Assembly: GCA_963727075.1 (NCBI GenBank)
Contig: CAVSET010000001.1
Coordinates: 737,285 to 801,284, forward strand
Source: Bog-756 sp963727075
Lineage (GTDB): Bacteria > Actinomycetota > Acidimicrobiia > Acidimicrobiales > RAAP-2
DNA length: 64,000 bases
Direction: 5' to 3'
Part shown: positions 52,432 through 63,975 of the stretch, piece by piece
How the letters are laid out: each line of letters starts with the position of its first letter
Position numbering within the stretch: position 1 is the first letter of the stretch
Program-made: the position numbers and the translations under genes
Notes under the pieces: generated by a model
Seen by the model: the letters and a program-made list of their open reading frames with translations, nothing else
What the model was told of the DNA's origin: nothing
The model's database searches: none

Positions 52432-55400
52432 TGGTCGACCACTTGCTCGTGGGTGAGGAGTCCGGCCCATAGCCGTCGGGCATAGCGACCGAACCGGCTC
52501 TCTTCGCTCGTTTCCCATCCGTCGCCGTCCTCGTCGTCGCGGGGCGGTTCACTGAGAAGCTGTTCGAATGGGACGACCCCACCGAGAACGGCTTGGTGTT
52601 CGGCGTCCTTGTCCTCTTTGGGGAAGTTCCACTCGGACGTCCACTGCTTGCGGGCCACCCGATCACGGTTTCTGGGAGCAGCCTGTGCCCAGGCCGCCGA
52701 GGTCTTGCTGTAGATGGGCACCGGCTCGCGCATGCCACGCCGGTAGAGATCGATCAGCGGCTCCAGGTACCCGGTCGCGGCGTTGTGGCGGGTTGCCGCG
52801 TCGGTGCCCAGGGCGCCGATGCGGGCGATGCTCACGTGGGTCCGCGGCGGATGGCCGTCCCGAGCGCGAGCGAAGGTCACAACCTCGAAGGGTCGCTCCG
52901 GCCGGGCGGCGGTCAGGGCCAGCAGGCGGAGCCACGCATGGAGGCGGTGGGTGGCGGACAGTTTCGAGAAGCTAGCCGCATGGACCATGTTGCCTCTGAC
53001 GTCAGGGACGGTGCCCACGATGGTCGTGCCGTCGGCCAGGACGAAGTTGACGTCCAGCGAAGTCGGCTGGCGGTCGTCATGGGCGACTACGGCGATGACT
53101 TCGACGTCAGGGAGCACCTTGTTCAGGATGGGCTCGGCGAGGGCGCCCGGTGGGAGAAAGCCGCGCGCCCTCTCTGCCGCCACACATTCGTCGAGACCGG
53201 AACCGGCCATGCGGGCTGCCAGGAGCCGTTCGCCCAACCCCCATCGCTCCAGGTTGTCGAGATCCACCGGCACGACATCGTCGACGTCGTGGAAGCTCCG
53301 GCCCAGCCGGATGCCCAGGCGCTGGCGGAAGAAGGCTCCTACCGGGTGACGCAGGAACCGCTCGAGATCGTCGAGCTCTACGACACTGGTGTCGATCGGG
53401 GGAAGTGGGCCGGGCAGAAAGGAGGGCCGACCCGCGCGTGTGCCTTCCAGCGCTCGGGCGCCTTCCAGGTTGATGGGATCGAAGCTCCATGCCCGCTCGG
53501 GTACAAGATCCCCCACCGTGAAATTGCGGGCATCGAACGGCTGGAGGGGGTGGTTGACGACAATGCGATCTCTGACGGGAGTCCCGTTTTCGGTTCGAAC
53601 CGTACTTTCGATGACGTCGAGGACCTCCCCGACGGGGACGGCGGGCGGGCGTTCGAGGTTCGTCCGCTCGTCTCGACCCGTGTAGGTGATCACCAGATGG
53701 TCGGTCGCGGCAAGCATGGCGTCGAGCAGGAGCTGGCGGTCCTCCGTGCGCGGATCACGGTCACCGACATGGGGATCGGCGAGGATGAGGTCATCGCCGT
53801 TTCGTTCATTGACCCGAGGGAACACCCCGTCGTCGAGGCCGAGTAGGCACACCACCCGGTGGGGCACGGACCGCATCGGGACGAGCGTGCAGATGGTGAG
53901 GTGTCCTGTCCGGAAGTTGGCTCGAGTGGGACGCCCCCTGAGGCGGTCGGCGAGGAGCGAGCCGATGTCACCGGGGTCGAGCACAACCGAGGCGACGGTG
54001 CCGTTGGTGGTGGCCTCGTCGGCCAGGTCGTCAAGCAGACGTTGCAGCTGCGTCCGCTGCCAGGCGTCCTGTCCGGAGGTCGTGGTCAGGGCGTCGGTGG
54101 CCTCAGCGATCGAGGAGGCCCACCCGGCGATGGGCTTGCTCTCTCCGAGGGCGGTGACCGCGGCGTCGAGGCGGTCGATGAATTCGGCAAACCGGCCCAC
54201 CAGTTCGATGTCGCCACTCTCGACGTCGTCGAGAGGGAGCACGCCTCCCACGAGGCGCTCGCGTTCGTCGGCCATCGTCACGCCGACCAAGGTGCGGTCC
54301 AGCCCGGCTCGCCAGGTGTTGGCCTCGAGTCTGTCGAGCTTGAACGGGGCCCGGCGGGCGGCGTCGAAGCCCCACCGGACACCTGCCCCCACAACCCACT
54401 CCTTGAGCCGCCCAAGATCATCATCGTCGAATCCGAATCGACGGCGGACGGGATCCCGGCCCGCCAGGTCGAGGACCTGGGAGGCGGTCACCCGTGAACT
54501 CGCCAGGTCGAGGAGTTCGGCAATCACACCGAGGACGGGGTTGGTCTGACGAAGAGAACGGTCGGCGAGACGAACTCGTAGGTTGGGAAGGCCTCGCGCG
54601 TCACTGTCATCGTCGACGAGATCGGAGGCACCGAAGGTGGCGTCGATGAGCGGTGCGTACGTCTCGATGTCGGGGCACATGACAATCACGTCGCGGAGTT
54701 CCAGGTCGTCGTCATCACCGAGAAGGTGAAGGATGGCGTCTCGCAGGACTTCGACCTGGCGGCCCCGCCCATGACACGCGTGAACCTGGACACTGCGGTC
54801 TCTCGGATCGAGAGGCGCCCGCTCGTCGTCGTGGCCGGGCAGCGGGCGTCCGGGGGGCGATCGATTGCCGTGCACATCGCCCTGGATCCGCCGCAGCACG
54901 GTGTCCGACGTGTCGACCGAACGGCCGGTGTTCGTCGGTTCCGTCGTCACCGGTGGCGGTGAGCACCAGCTGCATCTCACGGGCGTCTCGGCCCCAGGAG
55001 CCGAGCAGGGGGTTCACGGTCTGCTCGTCGGTGGGGTCGTCGGCACGTCGTAGGCCCCGCGGGGCTCGGTAGCTGGCCAGCAGCTGCCAAAGGGAGGGCG
55101 ACGGATGCAGCAAGAACAGGTGCACGTCCAGGCCGGCGGCCAGTGCCCGCAGAACATCCAGGTAGCTGGCGGGCAGACGGGTAAGGCCGAACAGGGAAAC
55201 GCGCTCGGGCAGGCCGGTGTCTGAGGGGTCCGCTCTCAGGCGAATGCAGGCGTCGCCGAGTCGCTCGGCCGGACTGGGCGTTCCGATCCGCTCCCGCAGG
55301 CGGCGCCACAGCTCAGTCTGCCACCGGCTGTCGGGAGAGGTCCCCTGGTCTTCGCCGGCCGCCCACAGCCTCAGCATCTCTGGTCGATGGACGCCGTAGC

Positions 55401-55836
55401 GATCGTACAGGTCGGCGACATGGCGAACGGTGGCGAAGCGGCGCAGCTCGCCCTCTGGACCGGCGTTTCGCAGATGCGCGGCGAGCGGGGCGAGCCACGG
55501 CTCGTCAAGGTACGCGTCAACCACGTCAATCAGTGGCCATACCGACCTCTCCGGGCGCCAAGGGTCGGTATCGGGATCTACGCCGGATGCGGTGGCGAGG
55601 GCCCGGCCGACGAGGGCACCCGGAAACGGGAAGTCCACGTTGGCACACACGCCATCGGCGTGACCATGCCTCGCCCCCAGCCGACCGGAGAGCTGCTGCG
55701 TCAGCCAACGCTCGATACCGCGGGACGGAACGGCGACGATTTCGGCCTCCATCACGCTGTCGAGGGGATCCACCACAAGGTCTCCCAGCATGCCGACCAG
55801 AGCGTCAGCCCTCTCCGCGCGGTGGATATGCAGCAC
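52428..55836 (-). CDS. recC: Exodeoxyribonuclease V subunit gamma (RecC), one frameshift
   Basis: About 1135 residues from GTG 55836: LHIHRAERADALVGMLGDLV, IVAVPSRGIERWLTQQLSGR, VWPLIDVVDAYLDEPWLAPL and VSLFGLTRLPASYLDVLRAL are the RecC N-terminal helicase-like parts. One extra base near 54925-54940 interrupts the frame after DAREMQLVLTATGDDGTDEH. The second frame goes on with VQVHACHGRGRQVEVLRDAI, MCPDIETYAPLIDATFGASD, and a C-terminal nuclease-like part ending in LLTHEQVVDQ. Length 3409 bp (3n+1) agrees with a single gained base. RecC recognises Chi and splits the strands, without its own catalysis. First gene of the recC-recB-recD operon, with GTGA and ATGA overlaps. Confidence 0.93.
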
Positions 55837-56284
55837 GCCCAGAACTTATGGCCTACCGCGGGGCTCGGCACAGGGGCAGGGGAGATGACCAGCCCGCGAG
55901 TGCTGAACCTCAGGCAAGTCCCCTTCACCTGGACTTTCGTCGAAGCCGCTCATGAGGAGACTGGTGGTGCCCGGGAGCGGCGTTCAGATCGCGCCTCTCC
56001 ACCCTCCATTGGCGACGAAATGTCCGAAGGAGATCTCCTCACCCTCGTTCCACCGGTACGCCGCGTAGAGGCTCTCTTCTCAGCGTGCAAAGCAGAGAAT
56101 CCTTCAAGCGGCACAGCAGGCCTGTCCCATACCGGCACTCTAGGGATGCTGAAGTTTCGGCTTATGGTCTCGAACGACGAGCAAACCCCACCAGCCGCTC
56201 CGACATGATAACCAACGCCGAAACGGCGAAGCTCCTGCTCTGAGGTGCAGATCGGCACGCCCGGCAGAGCGATCAGCCGCGAGA
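55837..56284. other. Intergenic stretch without a convincing gene
   Basis: About 450 bp lie between the recC start and the hairpin downstream of the secreted propeller gene. Open frames across it have poor composition. It must contain the recC promoter; no clear -35/-10 pair stands out. Confidence 0.4.
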
Positions 56285-56318
56285 AAGCCCGCCCCGGGCC
56301 TAATCCAGGGGCGGGCTT
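56285..56318 (-). terminator. Intrinsic-type terminator after the NHL/TIG gene
   Basis: AAGCCCGCCCC and GGGGCGGGCTT form a perfect 11-bp stem with a 12-nt loop. On the minus strand it lies about 70 nt after the TGA at 56387 and the right arm runs into TTTCTC, so it can end that transcript; it also insulates recC. Confidence 0.7.
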
Positions 56319-56386
56319 CCATTCCATACTCGAACAGGTATTCGGACTCAACACCGGCAAGCCGGAAGAAGCCAAATCCTCATAGC

Positions 56387-58172
56387 TCATTTGTAGGTGT
56401 AATGGCTCAATGAGGTGGGGAGACTTGTCCCCGTGAACGCGGTCACCTGAACATCCACGGTGCCGCTGCTGTGCGGTGGGACGAGAGCGTGAATGATGCC
56501 GTCGCTCATCACCACCACCGACGACGAGAAGTTTCCGGTTCCGAAGCTGACAGTGGGGGCGGGGTTCCCGAGAACATGAACCCACGGATGAGCACCGTGT
56601 TTCCACCTGTGACGGGGCCATGGTTGGGAAGCACCTGGGTGATCCTCGGCAGCCAGTACGTGTACTGATCGCTAGGCGGGTTGAGTGCGCTCGTTCCGCC
56701 CGGTGTGGTCACGGTGACATCCACGGTGCCCGCCGGTTGTTGCGGTGGGGACGCCACGATGTTGCCGCCGTAGCCCACGGTGAAGCTCGTGGCCGCCAGG
56801 CTGCCGAACATGACGTGGGTTGCGCCACTGAGGCAGCTGCCCGTGATCAAGACCCTGACGATCTCCAATCTCGGATTGCCGATCGTAAACACGTGCTTGA
56901 CAACCGGTGAACACGCCCTTCCCGAGGTTCCATGCGGCTCGAGACTCACATTCTGAGGGCTATCGGCAGCATTGTCGTTGAACTGCAGCGGTTACTGCCA
57001 CTCAACGGCCCCGTGACGGTCGCCTTGGCGGCCACGTCCGCCGTGCACGTTTGGGTCGGGTTAAAGGCTCAACCCGGTGGTGCAGGTGGTGCTGGTGATC
57101 ACGAAGTTGGGATCAGTGAGCGTGGCGGTGCTGATGACCAACGGGGCGGTGCCCGTGCTGGTCAGGGTCACCGTTTGGCTCGGAATTCGCGTCCTGACGG
57201 CGTCAGGCGGGAAGGTGAGGCTTGAGGGCGAGGGCACGCCCTCGGGAACCTTGGGCGTCACAATCGAGCCTGCGACCGACAGGCCGGAAATCCCCGAACC
57301 GACGTTGAATGAACCCAGCTGGGTGCCGCTCAGGTTGTAGGTGAACACGCTCCCAGAGCCGAGGTCTCCGGCATAGAAGGTGTCACCTGCCGGATTGAAC
57401 GTCGCCGCAAAAATCGTGTTGAAGCTTGGGTCGGTGATGGTTTGGAGAAGCACCCCACTCGGGCTGTATTCCAGGACCGCGTTCGTGTCACCGACCCACA
57501 CGTTACCGTTCTTGTCGAACGAGAGTGCGTAGCCAATGGTCGGCAAGTTGGGTATGAAGCTGGGCTGGATGACATCACCCGAGGTTGTGTTGACTTGCAT
57601 AACCCCCTGGGTCGAGTTCTCGTTGGTCATATATACGTTCCCGTTACCGTCAAGGGCAGTCCCAGTCGGACTCACCTACACCATTGCTGCCATTGCTACT
57701 TGGCAACGAGAAAACGCGGTCCCTGCCCCGGTAGTTGGGTCCATTAGTGCATCCCACCACCAGGTCCGTTGCGGTTGGCATCGGTGACGTAGATGGAATT
57801 GAAATTGGGTCCAAAGGCGATGCTTTCTGGTGAGTTGTAGACCGAGCCGTCGCCCAAGATGGTGTCGTTGGAGAAGACGGACACCACCCCGGTGGTGTGA
57901 TCCACCTTCAAGATGTCGTTGCCAAAGAACTCAGTGATGTAGAGTGCCCACGCCGTCAAAGGCGGTACCGGCGGGCCCGTTGGCCGTGGTGATCTGCTGC
58001 ACCAACGTGCCGGAGGGTGTGTACTCATCCACCGTCCCTGGCGACAGATTCCCTGCGACACAATCAGGTCGCCGGACGTAATGGGCACGAACGCGGCTGC
58101 CGCTGGAGCTTCTTGCAGAACGGTCGCCACCACCGGGGTGGCCACCGCAGCGAGCACCATGAGGACAGCCAC
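56387..58172 (-). pseudogene. Secreted NHL-propeller / choice-of-anchor D / IPT-TIG repeat protein, frameshifts
   Basis: From about GTG 58172 a signal peptide (AVLMVLAAVATPVVATVLQE) leads to AFVPITSGDLIVSQG. NHL-like propeller pieces then follow in changing frames: ALYITEFFGNDILKVDHTTG, SPESIAFGPNFNSIYVTDAN, TALDGNGNVYMTNENSTQGV, YALSFDKNGNVWVGDTNAVL and AATFNPAGDTFYAGDLGSGS. After these come an ASPM/SPD-2/Hydin-like Ig domain (PSSLTFPPDAVRTRIPSQTV, LTSTGTAPLVISTATLTDPN) and at least two IPT/TIG domains (VLITGSCLSGATHVMFGSLA, QVLPNHGPVTGGNTVLIRGF), ending SLPTSLSHYTYK at TGA 56387. Frame breaks near 58030, 57970, 57690, 57060 and 56540. An extracellular binding or adhesion protein in life. 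Confidence 0.7.
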
Positions 58173-58681
58173 GCCGGTGCGCTTAGTGAGGACTGCGCGT
58201 ACCGGTTTTGAACTTTTGGCTCGGACGTCCTTCTGGGGAGTCCACTTCCAATGCGAAGCCGATCCAATGATCCGCGAGTCAACTGCATGTCTTCCGCCCT
58301 ATCCGCCGACCCTACCCAAGCCGCCAAGCTCGATGGTCTCAACACGTACTACTAAAAGTTGAGTATAGGCAGAGGCCCTCGAAAAGTAAACCGTCGCGGG
58401 TACCCTTTGCGGACGTGTCGGGTTCGACGGCCTTGGTTGTTACAATTTGGCCTGATGCTACGGATGAGTCCGTCGTGGGCACTTCTCCATCGTGCCTCTG
58501 GCGATCACTAAGGCCGGTGGGGACTCCTCTGTCGCCGGGAGCGGGGCGGATATCGAGATCTCAGCTACGCAGGCTGATGACGTGTCGGGCGGAGATTTGG
58601 TCCACATTCACCACCAGCGCAAGGCCGGGTTCTTCGCCGTCCGCTCCTTTGCCATGCAACGCAGGGCACCTGAACGCACGA
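58173..58681. other. Intergenic stretch without a convincing gene
   Basis: About 500 bp between two minus-strand secreted-protein genes. No frame shows protein-like composition; it is AT-richer around 58340-58400 and should carry the promoter of the NHL/TIG gene. Nothing else recognised. Confidence 0.4.
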
Positions 58682-59869
58682 CTAGAAGCAGAACAGAGTA
58701 TTCGTCGAGTCGGTGTGAAACGTCCCGTTGGAGGAGTACCAAGTGGCATTCACGGCTTGCGAAGGTACTTGGTTGTAGAACCACGAGAGAAAGGCGAGTT
58801 CTTGAGGGTGATAGGTGACGCCGTTGCGCATGGGGCCCACCGTCTCGTTAACACCGCCGAGGGGATCGCCCACTTCGATGCTGTTCGGCGGGGCGGGAGG
58901 TGTGCTTTGGCAACTGCCCACCCTCGCTGGCGAGGCATTGTCATTGAGCGGGTCATCCATCCACTCACCGACCTCGTGCGCCAAGACGCTGATGTCGGTT
59001 GTTTCGAAGCCCGTGGTGCCGTAGTCCACTTCGGCGTAGGTCTGAAGCCGGCCGTGGGAGTTCAGATATGACCCGTGGTTGCCGGTCACGTCGAACAGAC
59101 CAGGGGCGCCTACATAGCCGAAGATATCGCTTCCGAGGAATATTGGAAACGACGTCGAGGGGAGGCGCAGACTCGGAATGAGCGTCTTTTGGAGGTAGTT
59201 GTCCACGGCGAAGGCGTCGAGGCCCCACACGTGCCCACAGGGCGGGCGGAATACCGGGTCAGTCAAGGGATGGAAAGCGGCCGTCTGAGCGGGGCTGAGG
59301 TTGACGACCCTCGAGAACGAGCCTCTGAGCTTGACCCCGTACTTAGGGTTGTTCGACGCCTGGATGGCGTTCCAGAAGTTCGCACGTTGGAATTCGTCAA
59401 CGTATTGCCCTTTTCCGATGTGGACTCCGCCGATCGTGTACGAATGCTCTCGAAAGATGGGTGAACCGGCCACGAGCTGCCGGGGCGAGAGGGACATCGA
59501 GGTGCCGCACCCGGTCGGCTTCGTCGGGTCCGACGTGGTGCCGTCGGGGAAATGCAAGACCATCGAGATGACAGGGGCGTCAACCACGACCCAGGGGTGG
59601 ACGTGATGGACGAAGGGACTCTTTCCCACCATCTGGTACGAATACGTCCTCCCCTGGTACGAGGCGGTACCTGACCACAATGGGATTGTGCGGCCGGCGG
59701 CCGACTGGGCTGCGATCCGGGCGTCATCGGCACTCGTCAGAGGTCCAGTCCCGATCGGACTCGACGGTGAATGTACGTCGATCGGGGGCGAGGACTGACC
59801 AAGAGCACGTTCGGCCGGGAGAAGCACTGCGAGAATGACCGCAGCGGAAGCGACCAGCCGACCAGACAT
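58682..59869 (-). CDS. Secreted protein with HExxE-type zinc-like motif
   Basis: 395 residues from ATG 59869. A signal peptide, MSGRLVASAAVILAVLLPAE then RALGQ, is clear. The mature part includes WVVVDAPVISMVLHFPDG, GTSMSLSPRQLVAGSPIFRE, YTIGGVHIGKGQYVDEFQRA, NFWNAIQASNNPKYGVKLRG and ISVLAHEVGEWMDDPLND. HEVGE resembles the zinc-binding, catalytic HExxH helix but with Glu at the second ligand, as in some metalloprotease-like families; a downstream Asp pair (MDDP) and Cys (VGSCQST) are present. Whether it is a peptidase is not shown. It has Asn/Ser/Thr-rich, extracellular-like composition, and lies upstream of the NHL/TIG gene on the same strand. Confidence 0.75.
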   Translation of the reverse strand: MSGRLVASAAVILAVLLPAERALGQSSPPIDVHSPSSPIGTGPLTSADDARIAAQSAAGRTIPLWSGTASYQGRTYSYQMVGKSPFVHHVHPWVVVDAPVISMVLHFPDGTTSDPTKPTGCGTSMSLSPRQLVAGSPIFREHSYTIGGVHIGKGQYVDEFQRANFWNAIQASNNPKYGVKLRGSFSRVVNLSPAQTAAFHPLTDPVFRPPCGHVWGLDAFAVDNYLQKTLIPSLRLPSTSFPIFLGSDIFGYVGAPGLFDVTGNHGSYLNSHGRLQTYAEVDYGTTGFETTDISVLAHEVGEWMDDPLNDNASPARVGSCQSTPPAPPNSIEVGDPLGGVNETVGPMRNGVTYHPQELAFLSWFYNQVPSQAVNATWYSSNGTFHTDSTNTLFCF

Positions 59870-60004
59870 TCGATAGTTGCTGCGTGCTCATGTCATCCGC
59901 CTTTCGATGTATTCAGCTCGTGAGAACCATCGACGACAGCCTTATCCGCGACCCATACCACCGCAAGGGGGAGGCTTCCCCTTTGCGCCTCGATCGACTC
60001 GAGC

Positions 60005-60355
60005 TCAAGATTGTGAGAGCGGCCACGTGCCTACGATTCGTCTCGAAAAGACGTCGAGGAGGGCACAGCAGTCGACCTTGCCCTCTCTGGTCGGGTGCTC
60101 GGTGATGTCAGTGCACCACAGCTGGTCGGGGCCTTCGGCCACGAACTTCCGCTGCACCAGGTCCTCGTGGACAGCCGGGGGCCGGTGGCGGCCCTTTCTT
60201 CGGTGGCAGACGCCCCGGATGTCGGCAGTGTGCATGAGCCTCGCCACCCGCTTCCTTCCGATCCGGTGGCCCCGACCGAGGTTGAGCTCAGCATGGACCC
60301 TCGAGGCCCCACACAGTCGACCTCGGGAGAACACCTTCGGATCTGGAGCCGACAA
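60005..60355 (-). mobile_element. IS3 family integrase (OrfB) fragment
   Basis: 116 codons of an IS3-group integrase: CGASRVHAELNLGRGHRIGR, KRVARLMHTADIRGVCHRRK, GPDQLWCTDITEHPTREGKV (first catalytic Asp) and CCALLDVFSRRIVG (leading up to the second). Similarity stops at about 60010 before the rest of the catalytic domain, and nothing of the N-terminal half or orfA is found upstream. It is a truncated remnant; no inverted repeats were seen. Confidence 0.85.
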
Positions 60356-60399
60356 GGCACGTTGCTGGCCACCTCAGAGCAACTGGCCTGGTATCGGTA

Positions 60400-61304
60400 G
60401 CCGTCAGAAACCACTGGTTGCCCCTGCCCCCGAACGCCGGCTAGGTGTTCTGCCCATGGACCTTGTTGATACCAATGCGCCACTTAGGAACATGTGGGTC
60501 CAAATCCCGTTTCTTCTGATCGATTCGGGGCGTAGCATTGTATTGGGTCCTCGGGGGTAAACCCACACCAAAGAGCCGGGATCGAGGGTGAAAACCGGTC
60601 ACGCTGGTAGGTCTCTTGACCGCAGTTGTCGTTCCTCCTTGGGACGCTCCCGAGGGCCCACACGCAAGGGGTCCGAACAGTAGCCCTTCAATCCGGGTCA
60701 TTGTCGGGACTCGGGCCCTTTCACTGTACCGCCGCCGAGGGTCCCGCCCGGCGGTCGGTGCCTCGAATCGAGGAAGAGCGATGATCAGGTACTCCCAAGC
60801 TGTCATCTGACCATTCTTGCCGGGGTGCAGAGCAAAGTTCAGCTCGGTTGATGAAAGGATTGCTTCGCTGCACGGTCTCGGCCTGCACGATCCTCCCGAC
60901 CTGGACACCGAACGTCGGGCTCAAGAACGACCCTGATCGCATCGTCCGTGCGCGAATCCTTCACAACCAGATCGACATGGAGCTCCCTTTTCGCTGTGGA
61001 CCCCCGCCGACGTGGTGCTGCCCGCGTCCCCATGCCCTTGCAGGCCCAGTCGAGCAGTCTCGCTACTTTCGAGGTCGGCAAGAACGGGGCAGTTGTGCCT
61101 GAGAGGCCGGTGCAACGGACACAGAACCGACACACGGACCACTTCACTGACTGACTAATGGGTCGGCCGCTGATCTGTAGAGCCTCACATCGTCGGAACG
61201 GGCCAGCGCACAACCGACAGTTGCGAGCGGTCGCAGCGGCGGACAGCAGTAGGGGTTGGAATCCGTCCGCCTCCTTCCAGCCAGGTACGTGGGATCATGC
61301 CTGG
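60400..61304. other. Gene-poor stretch with a possible DUF4177-like remnant
   Basis: On the minus strand from ATG 60806 the frame starts TAWEYLIIALPRFEAPTAG, which resembles the N-terminus of small DUF4177-like actinobacterial proteins (usually about 70 residues), and a trace of the usual end (TTTAVKRPT) appears about 50 codons later, but the middle does not fit. The rest (60840-61300) holds no convincing gene on either strand; it must contain the promoter of the P-type ATPase gene. Confidence 0.35.
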
Positions 61305-63975
61305 GTGGCGGTTCTTGCTCGCGCGAGTGGTGAGTCAGTCGGCAATGAGACGTGGGCGCAGGTCAATCTGGCCGAGGCCGCCGCCCTTTCTTGTGATGCG
61401 GTTCTCGCCCGTCTTGGGACAAGTGAGGTCGGTCTTGCAGCTGGCGAGGCTTCCCGGCGGCTTGCAGTCGGGGGACCAAACGCTGTACATACTCACCGAC
61501 TGCGTTGGTGGGTCGTGTTGGGTCGTCAGTTGCACAGCGCGCTGCTCTTGCTGTTGTTGGTCACGGCGACGATCTCCTTCTTCGTCGGGGACCGATCCGA
61601 TGCGCTGATCATCGGAGTGATCCTGCTCGTGTCGGTGGGATTGGGCTTCGTGAACGAATACCGCGTGGAACTGGCGGCCGAGGCTCTGCATACCCAGATC
61701 CGCCATGAGGTCGTAGTGCGTCGAGACGACCGCTCGGAAGCGGTGGACGTCATCATTCTGGTGCCGGGCGATGTGGTGCATCTAACCATGGGCGCCATCA
61801 TCCCAGCTGATGTACGCGTGCTCGCCTCCGATGGACTGGAGTGCGACGAGTCGGTCCTCACGGGAGAGTCGCAGCCGACTGAGAAGTCGCCGGGAGCGGT
61901 CACAGCTGGCATCGATCTGGGTGACATGAGCTCATGCGCGTTCATGGGCACGATCGTGCACTCCGGATCGGGCGATGCGGTCGTCGTGGCGACCGGAACC
62001 CGCACCGAGTTTGGTCGCATCGCGCTGGGTCTCGGAGAGCACCAAGAGGAGACCGAGTTCCAGGCAGGGCTTCGCCACTTCTCTGGGCTGCTCGCGCGTG
62101 TCGCCGGGGTGCTCACGACTTCGATCTTCGTGATCAATGTCTTGTTGCACAGGCCTCTGCTGGAGTCGCTGCTGTTCTCGCTTGCGATCGCAGTCGGCAT
62201 CACCCCTCAGCTGCTGCCGGCGGTGGTGACCACAAGCTTGGCAACGGGATCGCGGCGGCTTGCCCGCAAGAAGGTCCTCGTGAAGCGGCTTGTGTGCATC
62301 GAGGATCTCGGCGATATCGAAGTGTTGCTCACCGACAAGACGGGCACACTGACCGAGGGGCATATCGCGTTTGAGCGTGCGATTGACGCTACTGGCGTGG
62401 CCTCTTCTGAAGTGCTCGCGTTGGGATTGGTCTGCACCGAGGCGACCATCGAGGGCCACCACGCGGTCGGGGGAAACCCACTCGACGTCGCGCTCTGGGA
62501 AGCACCCGAAGCACAGACGGTCGCGCCGACAAGCCGGCGGCTTGCGACAGTGCCGTTCGACCACGATCGGCGCATGACGTCGGTGCTAGTTGACGACACC
62601 GAGCGCGGTCATCTGCTCGTCACGAAGGGCGCGCCTGAGGACGTTCTCGCCTTATGTACGAATGTTTCGGACTCTGCGCGCGCCGCGCTCGAGGCTGAGT
62701 TCAGCGCCGGCAGTCGCGTGGTTGCAGTTGCCACGCGACTGGCGCCGGGACTCACAACCATTACACCAGCCAACGAGCTCGACCTCACGCTCGAGGGCTA
62801 TCTCGTGTTCCTTGATCCGCCCAAAGGCGACGCCGCCAAATCGCTCCGCCGGCTCGCGGATCTCGGCATCACAGTCAAGGTCGTTACCGGCGACAACGCC
62901 ATCGTCGCAGAAAAGATCTGCCAAGATCTCGGTCTGGACGTCGAGGCCACGCTGACGGGTTCGCAGATCGAATCGCTCGATGACGACTCGCTACGCAACC
63001 GAGTAGCCGCGACCACAATCTTTGCTCGTGTGAGTCCCGAGCAGAAGGGTCGCCTCGTTCGCATGCACCGCACCGTTGGCCGCGACGTAGCGTTCCTGGG
63101 CGACGGCGTGAACGACGCAGTCGTGCTCCACGCCGCCGATGTGGGGATCTCAGTCGAGTCCGGAGCCGACGTAGCAAAGGACGCGGCCGACATTGTGTTG
63201 CTGGAAAAGGACCTCGACGTTCTGGCAGAAGGTGTCGCCGAGGGGCGCCGGACTTTCGCGAACACGATCAAGTACGTGCTAATGGGAACCTCGTCGAACT
63301 TCGGGAACATGTTTAGCGCCGCGGTGGCGTCCACGTTCTTGTCGTTCCTTCCTATGCTCCCATCCCAGATCCTGCTCAACAATCTGCTCTACGACTCGAG
63401 CCAGATGACGATTCCCACGGACCTCGTCGATGACGAGATGCTCACACGGCCCTCGCACTGGGACCTTCACTTCATCCGCCGCTTCATGCTCTTCTTCGGG
63501 CCGATCAGCTCGCTGTTCGACTTCGTCACCTTTGCCATCATGCTGCGGATCTTCCACGCCGGACCGCCCCTATTCCGATCGGGCTGGTTCGTTGAATCCC
63601 TTGCCACCCAGACCCTGGTTGTATTCGTGATCCGTACCCGACGCATCCCGTTCTGGCACAGCCGCCCCAGCCGAGCGATGCTTATCGCCGTCTTGACGGT
63701 GGTGGCGGTCGGTGCGTGCCTTCCCTACTCGCCGTTTGCCCACGCGCTCGGGGTTCCAGCCGCTTCCCGCGTGGTTCTTCGTCGCGCTTGTTGGCATGGT
63801 GACCGCCTACCTGACCCTCGTCGGGTTCGGCAAACGTCTCTTCTTCGAACGAGTGCCTGCACCGGTCCACCCGCCCCGCACCCACGCATGGCGTCACCAA
63901 CACGTGATCCGCCGTCGCGTCGCCCACTGGACTCATCACGAACCTCCGCAACTTTTGCCCCGACCAAGGCGCTGA
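61305..63975 (+). CDS. MgtA-type (Mg2+-translocating) P-type ATPase, one frameshift near the end
   Basis: About 889 residues from GTG 61305. The cation-ATPase N-terminal domain is VNLAEAAALSCDAVLARLGT; the actuator motif is VLTGESQPTEKSPG (TGES about 186-189). ITPQLLPAVVTTSLATGSRR with KKVLVKRLVCIEDLGDIEVL is the MgtA-type equivalent of the metal-site helix. DKTGTLTE holds the phosphorylated Asp (about 344), GDGVNDA the hinge (about 599-605). Six C-terminal helices follow (TIKYVLMGTSSNFGNMFSAA, SQILLNNLLYDSSQMTIPTD). An extra G near 63752 breaks ALGFQPLPAWFFVALVGMVT; without correction the first frame stays open to the window's end, while the repaired one stops at TGA 63973-63975. Imports Mg2+ in known relatives. 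Confidence 0.88.

Noticed and set aside
55950..56621. 223-codon minus-strand frame upstream of recC
   Set aside because: Poor composition, crosses the hairpin terminator and overlaps the end of the TIG gene in a different frame.
61297..61608. Separate small gene at the start of the P-type ATPase
   Set aside because: It overlaps the ATPase N-terminus in another frame; the ATPase frame from GTG 61305 has the family pattern.
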